Shown here: positions 1 to 7,935 of the stretch, one piece after another | Layout of the letters: every line of letters starts with the position of its first letter | How positions within the stretch are numbered: the stretch's first letter is position 1 | NCBI GenBank assembly: GCA_020073605.1 | Contig: JAIQEW010000011.1 | Coordinates: forward strand, 124,001-188,000 | Direction of reading: 5' to 3' | Length of the DNA: 64,000 nt | Source of the DNA: Terriglobia bacterium | GTDB taxonomy: Bacteria; Acidobacteriota; Terriglobia; Acidiferrales; UBA7541 | Notes under the pieces: model-generated | Told to the model about the DNA's origin: nothing | Database searches by the model: none | Seen by the model: the letters and a program-made list of their open reading frames with translations, nothing else | Program-made: the position numbers and the translations under genes

Positions 1-819
1 CCAAAAATCGGCGAGCCGGCCCTCAATCTCGTTTCCTTCTTTTCGCAGTGGCTGAATTCGACCGGTGTTCCGGAATTCACGCTGCAATACATCGTCTATC
101 GCACGCCGAAGGGTTTTCAGGTGATCGGCAAGATTCACCAGGACCTCGATACGTTCCGCATGCCCGTCGAGGTGAAGGTGGATACCGAAGGCAATCCGGA
201 GCTTAAAAAGATCCTCGTGACCGGCACGAATTCGGGGTTCGAGCTTGAAACATTCGGGCGGCCCAAACCAAACGGCCTCACCATCGATCCGAACAACAAC
301 CTTCTGAAATCAAGCCCGCGACTCCGCGTGCGCGCGACGATCGCGCGGGGCGAGGCGATGGCGACAGTCGGCCGGTATTACGAGGCCATTCAGCAGTATC
401 AGCGCGCGCTCGATGTGCAGCCGACCAGCTCGCTCGCGCATTTCCGGATGGGCGAGGCGATGTTCTATCAGAAGAACTACCAATCGGCCGCCAATGCGTT
501 CCGCGCAGCCCTGGGCGGCGACCTTGACCCGAAGTGGGTCGAGGTGTGGGGCCACATCTACATGGGCAAGATCTACGACATTCTGGGCCAGCGCGAGCGT
601 GCCGTGAACGAGTACAGCCTCGCGCAGCACCTCAAGGACGATACCGCAGGCGCCCAGGCCGAGGCTGCGCGGTACATGCAGAAGGCCTATGCGGGAGATA
701 GCTCAGCCCCCGCCGCCACGGCCACGGCGAGCGGCAATCCCGCGCAAGCTCCCGCCCCAACCGGTGACGCTGCCGGCGACAAACAGCCCGTCCTCAAGAA
801 GCGCCCCGAAAACAACTAG
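1..819 (+). CDS. M1-family aminopeptidase, C-terminal part with TPR tail (5' truncated by window edge)
   Basis: The frame is open from base 1, so the start and the zinc catalytic domain lie outside the window. The visible 272 residues begin with the beta-rich C-terminal region of M1 peptidases (EFTLQYIVYRTPKGF), followed by at least two TPR-like helices (YYEAIQQYQRALDVQP, then SLAHFRMGEAMFYQKNYQSAANAF). The tail is Ala/Pro-rich and low in complexity. M1 peptidases with a TPR end of this kind are common in Acidobacteria, which is recognition from memory. The family hydrolyses N-terminal residues from peptides. The stop abuts the stop of the convergent macro-domain gene with no spacer. Confidence 0.8.
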   Translation, partial: PKIGEPALNLVSFFSQWLNSTGVPEFTLQYIVYRTPKGFQVIGKIHQDLDTFRMPVEVKVDTEGNPELKKILVTGTNSGFELETFGRPKPNGLTIDPNNNLLKSSPRLRVRATIARGEAMATVGRYYEAIQQYQRALDVQPTSSLAHFRMGEAMFYQKNYQSAANAFRAALGGDLDPKWVEVWGHIYMGKIYDILGQRERAVNEYSLAQHLKDDTAGAQAEAARYMQKAYAGDSSAPAATATASGNPAQAPAPTGDAAGDKQPVLKKRPENN

Positions 820-1356
820 TCAATTGGGTTTCGCGCGTTTCCCCTGAAGTTCCTTGAGAACTTCGTCAAAAGTTGTAAGGGCATCCTTGTCAAACAGGAC
901 GAAGGAGACTTTCTCTATGGAGGTAGGACGTTCGAAATGCTTCGCCGTCTCGCGCAACATGATTTCGGCGCACTCGCGAAGCGGAAAGCCGGCGATACCG
1001 GTACCGACGGCTGGAAACGCAATCGTCTTTAATCCTTTTTGGGCGGCGATGCGAAGGGCGTGCGCCGTAGAGCTGCGCAGCGACTGCGCCGATGTGGGCC
1101 CTCCGAGTTGCATGCTCGCCGCGTGGATCACGTAGCGCGCTTTCAGATTGCCGCCCGATGTGATGGCGGCCCCGCCCACGGGGATCGCTCCGATTTCGTC
1201 GCATTCGGCTTGGATCCGCGGACCGCCCTTGCGGCGAATGGCCCCGGCAACCCCGCCGCCAAGCTGAAGTTCGTTGTTCGCGGCGTTCACAATGGCATCG
1301 GTATCCATTTCCGTGAGGTCGCCCTGGCGCACTTCGATTCGCTCAGCGAGGTTCAT
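820..1356 (-). CDS. Macro-domain protein, probable O-acetyl-ADP-ribose deacetylase
   Basis: This is a 178-residue single-domain protein. It carries the macro-domain (Appr-1''-p) signatures: DAIVNAANNELQLGGGVAGAI near the N terminus, which contains the Asn and Gly-rich loop binding the distal ribose, and AFPAVGTGIAGFP for the phosphate loop. The family hydrolyses O-acetyl-ADP-ribose or removes ADP-ribose from proteins. The ATG at 1356 was chosen because AGGAG lies about 10 bases upstream and the fold begins right after it; an open frame 16 codons longer has no such support. The stop codon directly abuts the end of the M1 peptidase gene. The physiological substrate is unknown. Confidence 0.88.
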   Translation of the reverse strand: MNLAERIEVRQGDLTEMDTDAIVNAANNELQLGGGVAGAIRRKGGPRIQAECDEIGAIPVGGAAITSGGNLKARYVIHAASMQLGGPTSAQSLRSSTAHALRIAAQKGLKTIAFPAVGTGIAGFPLRECAEIMLRETAKHFERPTSIEKVSFVLFDKDALTTFDEVLKELQGKRAKPN

Positions 1357-1412
1357 TGGGAAAAATTCTCCTGACTGCCGGGAAGATACCGCGCGGCGAG
1401 CCATAAGGCCGG

Positions 1413-1799
1413 CTAAAGCTTCGCGATGCCCTCTTCGTCGAATCCCACGATGACGCGGCCGCCCGCCACGATCACGGGCCGGCGTATCAAGTTCGGTTCT
1501 TGGGCCATGAGGCGGATTGCCTCCTTCCGCGTGGGCGGATTCTCCGCCATCTTCTTTTTCCGGAAGAGTTCGTTGCGGCTGTTCAGGAATTCGGTGTAGT
1601 CGCGGTCGCCGATGAGCTTCTCAAGCTCCGCGGGGCTCAATCTTTGCTTGGCGAGATCGCGAAAATAGAGCTGGAACCCGCGCCTCTCCATATATTTTCG
1701 CGCCTTCCGGCATGTCGTGCAGCTCGGCTTTTGCAGGAATTGGATCTTCTTCCCCGCTCTTGCCGCCCGTTTCGCCGTCTTCTTTCGGGTAATGGCCAT
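1413..1799 (-). CDS. ArsC/Spx-family thioredoxin-fold protein
   Basis: This is a 128-residue protein with a short basic leader (KKTAKRAARAGKK), followed by the ArsC-family thioredoxin fold. Position-specific features are the redox motif CTTC before RKARKYMERRG, and LIRRPVIVAGGRVIVGF. The RRP motif near the C terminus is typical of ArsC/Spx proteins. Family members are glutaredoxin-coupled arsenate reductases or RNA-polymerase-binding Spx regulators. The CxxC and absence of arsenic genes nearby make a general redox role as likely as arsenate reduction. The ATG at 1799 has a strong GAGGAGGAAGG just upstream. It lies 11 bases downstream of the rhodanese gene, so the two are probably co-transcribed. 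Confidence 0.8.
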   Translation of the reverse strand: MAITRKKTAKRAARAGKKIQFLQKPSCTTCRKARKYMERRGFQLYFRDLAKQRLSPAELEKLIGDRDYTEFLNSRNELFRKKKMAENPPTRKEAIRLMAQEPNLIRRPVIVAGGRVIVGFDEEGIAKL

Positions 1800-1810
1800 C
1801 CCCTTCCTCC

Positions 1811-2149
1811 TCAGTATCGCGGCACGCGTGGATCCACTTCCGTCGCCCAGCGATCGATCCCGCCGGACATCGACCGTGCGCCTTGAATTCCCTGCATTCG
1901 CAGCCATGCGGCAGCGTCAAGGCTGCGAATGCCGTGGTGGCAGAACAAGACGATCTGTTGCAATTCCGACAGGCGCGGCACGTTGGCCGGGATTTCACGC
2001 AGCGGAATCAGCACCGCGCCTTCGATCCGCGAAATGTCATGCTCCCACGGCTCGCGCACGTCCACAAACAGGAATTTCTCGCCGGAAGCAAGCAGCTGGC
2101 TCACCTCGCCGGGCCTGATCTCGATGTTGATGAGCGGGTCTTCCGTCAC
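1811..2149 (-). CDS. Rhodanese-domain protein
   Basis: This is a 112-residue single rhodanese domain. The N-terminal part shows the CH2A-like element FVDVREPWEHDISRIEGA, and the active-site loop is CHHGIRS, whose Cys would carry the persulfide. The C-terminal GGIDRWATEVDP closes the fold. Such small rhodaneses transfer sulfane sulfur to cyanide, thiols or partner proteins. The start codon is GTG. It sits directly upstream of the ArsC/Spx-like gene on the same strand with an 11-base gap, suggesting a shared redox or sulfur role (inference). No sulfur pathway enzymes occur nearby. Confidence 0.88.
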   Translation of the reverse strand: MTEDPLINIEIRPGEVSQLLASGEKFLFVDVREPWEHDISRIEGAVLIPLREIPANVPRLSELQQIVLFCHHGIRSLDAAAWLRMQGIQGARSMSGGIDRWATEVDPRVPRY

Positions 2150-2191
2150 AGGTGAGCTCGATTCCTGGTTCCCCGCCGGATCGACGGCGTT

Positions 2192-3001
2192 TCAGTGCCC
2201 GCGGAACTTCGGCGGGCGCTTCTCGAAGAATGCCGCCACGCCCTCGGCGAAATCCTCGGAAAGAAAACAGTGGCGCTGAAGGCGGTTCTCTTCCTCGACG
2301 GCCTGTTCCAGCTCGCGGTGCGCGTCGCCGATCATGGTGCGTTTCACATCGCGCAACGCGAGGGGCGGGCCCGCCGCCATGCCCTCGGCAAACTTCCGCA
2401 CTTCCTCTTCAAAACGTTCATGAGGATAGACGCGATAGACCATCCCGATCCGGCATGCTTCCTGCGCTGAAATCACCTCCGACGTGTAGAACATTTCCGA
2501 GGCGCGCGAAAGTCCGACCAGCCGCGGCAGGAAGAACGTCGCTCCCAGGTCCGGGTATAAGCCAAGCTGCGCGAAAGCCTGTTTGAACATCGCCTGGTCG
2601 GAAGCGATCCGCAGGTCGCAGGCGAGGGCGAGGCTCATGCCTCCGCCGGCGGCGGGGCCGTTCACCGCTGCGATCACGACCTTTGGCATCGACGCGATGG
2701 CGAGGCAGATCTCCTTGCCGATTTCCAGCAACGCTCCGAATTCGTCCACCGCGCGGCGCGACCGCACATCCCGCATGAAGCCGATATCGCCGCCCGAGCA
2801 GAAACCGCGCCCCGCGCCGGTCAAAACCACGGCCCTCACGGATTTATCGTCGCCCGCGCGGAGCAGCGCGTGTACGAGCGCGCGGCTCAGCTCGATATTG
2901 AGCGCGTTCAGCTTCTCGGGCCGGTTGAGGCGCAGGGTCATGACCGCGCCCGAGCGCTCCTCGAGCAACAATGAACTTGCCGCCTGCTGGGTTGCTCCCA
3001 T
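2192..3001 (-). CDS. Enoyl-CoA hydratase/isomerase family protein
   Basis: This is a 269-residue crotonase-fold protein of normal family length. Recognisable elements are TLRLNRPEKLNALN, the oxyanion-hole segment GRGFCSGGDIGFM, and AAVNGPAAGGGMSLALACDLRIAS. The Glu at the first catalytic position of true hydratases is not evident: the site reads PAAGGGMSLAL. The exact reaction (hydratase, isomerase or other crotonase chemistry) is therefore open. GGAGG lies upstream of the ATG at 3001. It is followed 40 bases downstream by the rhodanese/ArsC-like genes in the same direction. It is probably cytoplasmic and involved in acyl-CoA degradation. Confidence 0.85.
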   Translation of the reverse strand: MGATQQAASSLLLEERSGAVMTLRLNRPEKLNALNIELSRALVHALLRAGDDKSVRAVVLTGAGRGFCSGGDIGFMRDVRSRRAVDEFGALLEIGKEICLAIASMPKVVIAAVNGPAAGGGMSLALACDLRIASDQAMFKQAFAQLGLYPDLGATFFLPRLVGLSRASEMFYTSEVISAQEACRIGMVYRVYPHERFEEEVRKFAEGMAAGPPLALRDVKRTMIGDAHRELEQAVEEENRLQRHCFLSEDFAEGVAAFFEKRPPKFRGH

Positions 3002-3039
3002 GGCGATTCAACCTCCGTGGCGCGGCCTTCGGTGCGGTC

Positions 3040-3552
3040 CTAATCCTTCAGATTCTTGAGGAGTACGGCTAGTTTCTTGAAATATCGCTTTTTCACGGCG
3101 AGGCTCGTTCCCGCATTCTGGCCGCTGGTGGATGGGAGGACGAAGACGTGCGCCCCGTACAGCCGTTCCCTCTGGAGGCCGAACTTGCAGGGACGGCCGG
3201 TGAACTTTTCGTAGACCGTTTTGCCGTTGAACGCGATCACGCGGGGACGCAACTCCTCGAGCTTCTGGGCCAGGAGGACGCGTCCTTCGGCAAATTCCTG
3301 GCGCTCGATTTCCTCGATCCCGCGGGTCGGGCGCTTAACCAGGTCGGTCATCCCGATTCCGAACTCGACCATCCGCCGGTCGTCCTCGTAGCCGATGGGT
3401 TCGGGAATCACGCCGGATTGGTACATCATGGGCCAGAACTGGTTGTTGCGGCCGGCATAGTAGTGCCCGACGCGCGCCGACCGGTCGCCCGGATTGGCGC
3501 CGACCAGGATCATCTTCATCCCTTTGCGCACGTAATCTGGCAGCGTCCGCAT
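3040..3552 (-). CDS. mug: Mismatch-specific uracil-DNA glycosylase (MUG/TDG family)
   Basis: This is a 170-residue protein with the two defining motifs of the MUG/TDG family: VGANPGDRSARVGHYYAGRN, where GxNPG supplies the catalytic Asn, and LPSTSGQNAG near the C terminus for the intercalation loop. Between them, IGMTDLVKRPT is also typical. MUG enzymes excise uracil or thymine opposite guanine and start base-excision repair. Length matches E. coli Mug (about 168 residues). The ATG at 3552 was kept because the fold starts within 15 residues. It lies upstream of, and in line with, the enoyl-CoA hydratase gene, without an obvious functional link. Confidence 0.88.
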   Translation of the reverse strand: MRTLPDYVRKGMKMILVGANPGDRSARVGHYYAGRNNQFWPMMYQSGVIPEPIGYEDDRRMVEFGIGMTDLVKRPTRGIEEIERQEFAEGRVLLAQKLEELRPRVIAFNGKTVYEKFTGRPCKFGLQRERLYGAHVFVLPSTSGQNAGTSLAVKKRYFKKLAVLLKNLKD

Positions 3553-3675
3553 TAAGTCTCTCGGCTTCTCCCCAACGGTCTCAACCTGCGGCCGGCACCC
3601 GGTGTTGCCGCCGGGCCGGATCGACGCCCGAAACCGGCAAGTGCGAATGAAATGCCGCTCAGCCCGCTCGCTCGG

Positions 3676-3684
3676 TATGATAAT
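3676..3684 (+). promoter_or_regulatory. Possible -10 element upstream of the ECF sigma gene
   Basis: TATGATAAT lies about 20-30 bases before the sigma-factor start, in an otherwise GC-rich stretch. It offers two overlapping -10-like hexamers. No convincing -35 hexamer sits 16-18 bases upstream, so the promoter type is uncertain. Confidence 0.3.
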
Positions 3685-3704
3685 ACATTCCCGCCAGCAA
3701 GGCC

Positions 3705-4382
3705 GTGAAAGCTATGCTACCCTTTCCTCTTGAGCGGTTTTCGATGAACTCCCCGAAACTTAACCCGGTGCAGCCCCACACGCTGCCCTCCCAGGTGGTG
3801 AAGGACGACGAGCCCGTCCTGGTTGCGGCGGCGAGGGCTGGAGATATCTCCGCCTTCGAGACGCTTGTAAGCCGCTACGAGCGCAAGATTTTCCGGCTGA
3901 CGCAGAACATCACCCAGAATCGCGAGGACGCCGAAGACTCCATGCAGGAGGCGTTCCTGAAGGCGTTCGAGCACCTCCAGGATTTCCAGGGCAATTCCAG
4001 GTTCTATACCTGGCTCGTGCGTATCGCGGTCAACCAGGCGCTGATGAAGCTCAGGAAGCGCCGCCCGAACGTTGTGTCGCTTGATGAAGAATTGGACACG
4101 GGCGAAGACATGATGCCGCGGGACGTGGAGGATTGGGGCCCTTCTCCTGCGGACCGTTACGCGCAGACCGAGCTTGCTGGAATTCTCTCGAAGGTGATTG
4201 CGGAACTCGATCCGCCATTCCGAATCGTTTTCCAGTTGCGCGACATCGAAGAATTATCCACCGAAGAGACGGCTGAGGCTCTGGGGCTTTCCGTGCCGGC
4301 GGTGAAATCGCGCCTCTTGCGGGCGCGACTCAAGCTCCGGGAGCGGCTGAACCAATACTTTGGGCGAGGGGGAAATTCGTGA
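3705..4382 (+). CDS. ECF-type RNA polymerase sigma factor (sigma-70 family, RpoE-like)
   Basis: This is a protein of up to 225 residues with sigma region 2 (AFETLVSRYERKIFRLTQNI, then DAEDSMQEAFLKAFEHL) and region 4 (FRIVFQLRDIEELSTEETAE, then ALGLSVPAVKSRLLRARLKL), separated by an acidic linker. There is no region 1 or 3, as expected for the extracytoplasmic-function group. The start is ambiguous: GTG at 3705, ATG at 3714 or ATG at 3744. AAGG precedes the first two; the fold starts well after all three. Its stop overlaps the GTG start of the anti-sigma gene (GTGA), so both are translated together and its activity is presumably held by that partner. Confidence 0.92.
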   Translation: MKAMLPFPLERFSMNSPKLNPVQPHTLPSQVVKDDEPVLVAAARAGDISAFETLVSRYERKIFRLTQNITQNREDAEDSMQEAFLKAFEHLQDFQGNSRFYTWLVRIAVNQALMKLRKRRPNVVSLDEELDTGEDMMPRDVEDWGPSPADRYAQTELAGILSKVIAELDPPFRIVFQLRDIEELSTEETAEALGLSVPAVKSRLLRARLKLRERLNQYFGRGGNS

Positions 4383-4618
4383 AGTGCAAAGAAATTATCA
4401 CTGAGCTCGCGGATTATCTGGATGAGGCGCTCGACCCCATCCTGCGAGCGTCGATCGAAGAGCATCTCGGAAAGTGCAAGGACTGCCGCATCGTCGTGGA
4501 CACCACCAAAGAGACGATTGAAATCTTCTGCAACTCCGAACCCGCCCCTCTTCCTCAGACCACCCGTCAGCGATTGCACGAAGCCCTCGCAAAACGCCTT
4601 CGCCGGGTCCGCGCTTAG
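4379..4618 (+). CDS. Zinc-finger anti-sigma factor (cytoplasmic, ZAS type)
   Basis: This is a 79-residue protein with the zinc anti-sigma motif EEHLGKCKDC (His-x3-Cys-x2-Cys) and an upstream MKCKEIITELADYLDEALDP helix typical of zf-HC2 proteins. There is no membrane segment, so unlike RsiW-type proteins it is soluble and may sense a cytoplasmic signal, for example thiol oxidation releasing zinc (known for RsrA-like members; inference here). GTG at 4379 overlaps the TGA of the sigma gene, giving translational coupling. The C terminus is basic (AKRLRRVRA). Confidence 0.85.
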   Translation: MKCKEIITELADYLDEALDPILRASIEEHLGKCKDCRIVVDTTKETIEIFCNSEPAPLPQTTRQRLHEALAKRLRRVRA

Positions 4619-4661
4619 GCTCCTGGTTCACAATGAAGCGCAGTGAGCTTCGGGAAAAATA

Positions 4662-5600
4662 TCAGAAGTTGAGGCGATAGCGAAGCACGCGCGATTCCGG
4701 GGCATCGAGCACGAGCAGTTCCTTGCGCGGGCTGACCGCCAGAGCGGGCACGGCTCGATTCGCTTGCCCCAGTTCCGGCGCGAGATCGACATCCAGTTTA
4801 GGCTGCCCGTCCGCGGACCACACGTGGAGCATCCGGCCGTCTATATCCATTGCGAAGATGTATCCGCGCGTCACGGCGATTTCATCGCTCAGCTTCCGAT
4901 CCGTTCCGTCCGCGCGGGCGTCCACTGTACTGACGAAGTGCCCTTCATTGGTAAAGCGCAGGATTCGATTTCCATCCAGGTCCGTGACGTACAAATAGCC
5001 ATCGGGACCGACCGCGACCGCCCCGGTGCGGATCTTCGCGTTCGGCGCGCTGGCGGCCGGCTGCCAGCTTCGTACCAACCGGAATCGCGGCGTGAACGTG
5101 GAAATGCGGCTGGTGCTTGCATCGAGAAGATGGATGAGCCCGTCGTCGCCGACGGCGACGCTCAAAACATTTTCAGTGTTGGGGCGAGTTCTCAGCCGCA
5201 GTTCGCGATAACGGTCTCCATTGGGGAGAAAGACGAACGCGCTGCCGCGGCCCGAATCCGTCACGTAAATTGCTCCGCCGCTATCGACCGTGATCCGCTG
5301 CGGATGCTTCAGCACAGGCTCTTCAAAGGAAAGCAGCGGCCGGCCTTCCCAATTGAACTTGTGGATGAAGTGGCTGCCGGCGTCCGCGAGAAAGATGTTC
5401 CCAAGCACATCGGTCGCAATGCAGGTTGGCTCGTCCAATTGTCCGGGGCCGTCGCCCTTCATGCCCCACGCACCGATGTAGGAGACCGATAGAGGCGCGG
5501 CCGCCTGGGGCTGGGCATGCGTCTCGGGTTGCGAGCACCCGGCCAGGGAACAAGCAAGCACGGAGGCGGTAAACGCGAGCAAGAGAGCTGCGCGGCGCAT
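4662..5600 (-). CDS. Secreted NHL-repeat / six-bladed beta-propeller lipoprotein
   Basis: This is a 312-residue protein. It starts with a lipoprotein signal peptide (AALLLAFTASVLACSLAGC) whose lipobox ends LAGC. The mature part contains repeated propeller blades such as GDGPGQLDEPTCIATDVLGN, GGAIYVTDSGRG, DGYLYVTDLDGN and GYIFAMDIDGRM, the usual NHL pattern of a hydrophobic strand plus D-x-x-G-x turns. NHL propellers bind proteins, RNA or ligands; no catalytic residues are evident. The ATG at 5600 was chosen because the signal peptide starts there and AAGGAG lies about 13 bases upstream. It is convergent with the sigma/anti-sigma pair. Confidence 0.82.
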   Translation of the reverse strand: MRRAALLLAFTASVLACSLAGCSQPETHAQPQAAAPLSVSYIGAWGMKGDGPGQLDEPTCIATDVLGNIFLADAGSHFIHKFNWEGRPLLSFEEPVLKHPQRITVDSGGAIYVTDSGRGSAFVFLPNGDRYRELRLRTRPNTENVLSVAVGDDGLIHLLDASTSRISTFTPRFRLVRSWQPAASAPNAKIRTGAVAVGPDGYLYVTDLDGNRILRFTNEGHFVSTVDARADGTDRKLSDEIAVTRGYIFAMDIDGRMLHVWSADGQPKLDVDLAPELGQANRAVPALAVSPRKELLVLDAPESRVLRYRLNF

Positions 5601-5664
5601 ACGGAATGAATCTCTCCTTTCGATGGCTCCGCCCGGGCCGGCAGTCGAAACGACGCAAATGTCC

Positions 5665-6675
5665 TTACTTGTGCGCGCCATGCTTCTTCCCCAAGCCCAA
5701 ACCCGTTTGCCTCACTCTTCGGACCACGGTCTGGTGCATACGATAAATCCGCTGCTCGGACGTGCCCTTGCTCCAATCTTCAAACGCAAATGTCACATCG
5801 CTCACCGGCAGCGGCGCCTGCGTGATCTTCACCGGCAGCTTTCCGCACAGTTCGCTATCGACGAACGCGGTCTCGTATCGCGCGCCCTGCTTGCCCCACG
5901 TGTACACGCGAATCAGCGTGAAGTCGCACGGCTGGCCTTCGGAGCCTCGCGTGCCGAGGAGGAGGTATTGCGGCTTCGCGTTCCCCGATGCGTCGGTCAC
6001 TCGATTCAATTCGAACCACGTCGCAATGTGCACACCGGCTGAACTGGCGTAGTCCGGGAGCGGCGCGGGAACATCCAGATCGATGAATCGCCCGAGAACC
6101 CACCCCGAGACGGTCGTCTGGTCCGGCATGTGCGCGCGGACGAGCCACCAGTCCTCCTTCTTCGCATCCGCAGGCGCGGCAGCGGCTTCCTTATCGCCGG
6201 CCGCGGGCGGTGCCGCGGGCACATCCATCGGCTGTCGCTGGAACAAATCGACCGGAGTCATTTTGTTCACTTGACGAATGCGCGGAGTGTCGCGCCCGGG
6301 TTCGACGTGTAGATTGCTCAGCACTCGTGTATGGCCGTGCGCTTCGACGGGCAGCCTCGTAACTTTCGATTCCAGGTCCTGGGCTTTCTGCCAAAGGTCC
6401 GCGGAGAGCAGGTCGCCCTGGGTGATCCAGCCGGTCCGCCCATCCGCCGTGTGAACCTGCACCTGTTCCTGGAAGCGCCCGAGCACGTCCACGCGATCGC
6501 CGTAGTTGACCGTGCCGAGGGGCTCGCGGATCTGGGCGCTCGTCGTCCACAGAATCACCTGATGATTGCCCACGTAGGCAACGTCGAGCGCGCGTTTCGA
6601 ATGATGGAATCGCAGGTATGCGGCGAGACAGATCACGAGGACGAGTACGAACCCGACAAGCAGCTTGCGGATCAC
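5665..6675 (-). CDS. Membrane-anchored SH3-domain protein of unknown role
   Basis: This is a 336-residue protein. Residues 4-22 are a single membrane segment (LLVGFVLVLVICLAAYL). A bacterial SH3 domain follows (VILWTTSAQI through GDRVDVLGRFQEQVQVHTADGRTGWIT), with a second weaker SH3-like part (SNLHVEPGRDTP, VSGWVLGRFID). An Ala/Pro linker sits between them, and the C-terminal half has no family I recognise. Bacterial SH3 domains often bind cell-wall peptides. Its ATG overlaps the stop of pfkA (shared ATGA), so it is translated from the same message. Confidence 0.7.
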   Translation of the reverse strand: MIRKLLVGFVLVLVICLAAYLRFHHSKRALDVAYVGNHQVILWTTSAQIREPLGTVNYGDRVDVLGRFQEQVQVHTADGRTGWITQGDLLSADLWQKAQDLESKVTRLPVEAHGHTRVLSNLHVEPGRDTPRIRQVNKMTPVDLFQRQPMDVPAAPPAAGDKEAAAAPADAKKEDWWLVRAHMPDQTTVSGWVLGRFIDLDVPAPLPDYASSAGVHIATWFELNRVTDASGNAKPQYLLLGTRGSEGQPCDFTLIRVYTWGKQGARYETAFVDSELCGKLPVKITQAPLPVSDVTFAFEDWSKGTSEQRIYRMHQTVVRRVRQTGLGLGKKHGAHK

Positions 6676-7757
6676 GGACGATCTCCGAAGCTGATTCCCA
6701 CGGCGCGCGCCGCCCGCAACGTTTCACTTTCCGCATCGACGAGCCGAACCGGGCTGATCGCGCCGGCAAGCGGTACCGACCCGATCTTCCCGCCCTGCAG
6801 CGAGACCATCTGGCCGTACGCTTCCTTTGACACCAGGTCCACCGAAGCCGCTCCAAACCGCGTGGCCAGAACGCGGTCGAACGGGCTCGGCGAGCCCCCG
6901 CGCTGCATGTGCCCGAGCACCATCGCGCGCACCTCTTTTTCGGAACATTCCCGAATTGCGTGCGCCAGTGTGTCCGCGACGTGGTCCCCTGGCTGCTTCG
7001 GAATTGGCTTTCCCGAGGCGCTCCGTTCTGGCAGTTTCACGCCCTCGGCCACGACGATGATCGAGGAAGTGCGGCCCGTCGCCTCGCGGCGGCGAAGGGC
7101 CGCGCAGACGTTCTCAATCGTAAAGGGAATCTCCGGGAGAAGGATCACGTCCGCGCCCCCGGCAACTCCTCCGTCGAGCGCAATCCAGCCGGCATCCCGG
7201 CCCATCATCTCAACCACCATCACACGGTGATGGCTTTCGGCGGTGGTATGGAGACGGTCGATCGCGTCCATCGCTACATGCAGCGCGCTATCGAATCCCA
7301 GACTCACATCGGTGAGCTGAAGATCGTTGTCGATCGTCTTCGGCACGCCGACGACCTTCATGCCCATTTGCGACAGCCGGTGCGCGATGGTCAGCGTGCC
7401 GTTCCCGCCGATCACGATCAGCGCGTCGATTCCAAGCTGCCGCATGGCTTCAAGACACCGCGGCGAACAATCCTTCGTGGTTGTCCGCCCATTTTCCTTC
7501 ACCGGATAGGCGAACGGATCGCGCGAGTTAGTGCTTCCCAAGATCGTGCCGCCGCGCGGCAGGATTCCTCGCACGGATTCGATTGTCAGCTCGCGGCACT
7601 GTTCGGGATGGACCAGGCCGTCGAACCCGTCCGTAACTCCAATGATGCGCCAGCCAAGCTCCAGCTTCGCACTGCGCACGATGGCGCGAATCGCCGCGTT
7701 CAGGCCGGGACAGTCGCCGCCGCCCGTGACCACACCAATTGTGCGCATCTGTCCCAT
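6672..7757 (-). CDS. pfkA: 6-phosphofructokinase
   Basis: This is a 361-residue phosphofructokinase: VVTGGGDCPGLNAAIRAIV is the N-terminal nucleotide loop, and IGGNGTLTIAHRL and VPKTIDNDLQLTDVSLGFDS hold the catalytic Asp. VMVVEMMGRDAGWIAL and GHMQRGGSPSPFDRVLA bind sugar phosphate. It phosphorylates fructose 6-phosphate. At the two donor-determining positions (E. coli numbering) it has Gly104 (GGNG) with Lys124 (PKTIDND). This is a mixed pattern: Gly104 favours ATP while Lys124 is shared with PPi enzymes. Asn replaces the usual Asp103. ATP use is likely but not certain. It is followed by the overlapping SH3 gene and is divergent from the doxX-like gene. Confidence 0.92.
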   Translation of the reverse strand: MGQMRTIGVVTGGGDCPGLNAAIRAIVRSAKLELGWRIIGVTDGFDGLVHPEQCRELTIESVRGILPRGGTILGSTNSRDPFAYPVKENGRTTTKDCSPRCLEAMRQLGIDALIVIGGNGTLTIAHRLSQMGMKVVGVPKTIDNDLQLTDVSLGFDSALHVAMDAIDRLHTTAESHHRVMVVEMMGRDAGWIALDGGVAGGADVILLPEIPFTIENVCAALRRREATGRTSSIIVVAEGVKLPERSASGKPIPKQPGDHVADTLAHAIRECSEKEVRAMVLGHMQRGGSPSPFDRVLATRFGAASVDLVSKEAYGQMVSLQGGKIGSVPLAGAISPVRLVDAESETLRAARAVGISFGDRP

Positions 7758-7935
7758 CTTTCGCAGGAAAACCCTGGGATAAGGAGGAATTCTACACTAA
7801 GCCGCGGGCGCGTCCTTGAACTGGTGCTGGGAAATAACTCCCGATGTGTCCGAAGAGATGCGGGCGGGTACCGTTCTGATACAATCCGCCTCACCCGGCG
7901 TCGTCTCTCGGGCTTCGCTGGCCAGGAGATTTCGA

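Noticed and set aside
1413..1799. Arsenate reductase within an arsenic resistance operon
   Set aside because: The fold fits, but no arsR, arsB, acr3 or other arsenic gene is present, so only the broad ArsC/Spx family is claimed.
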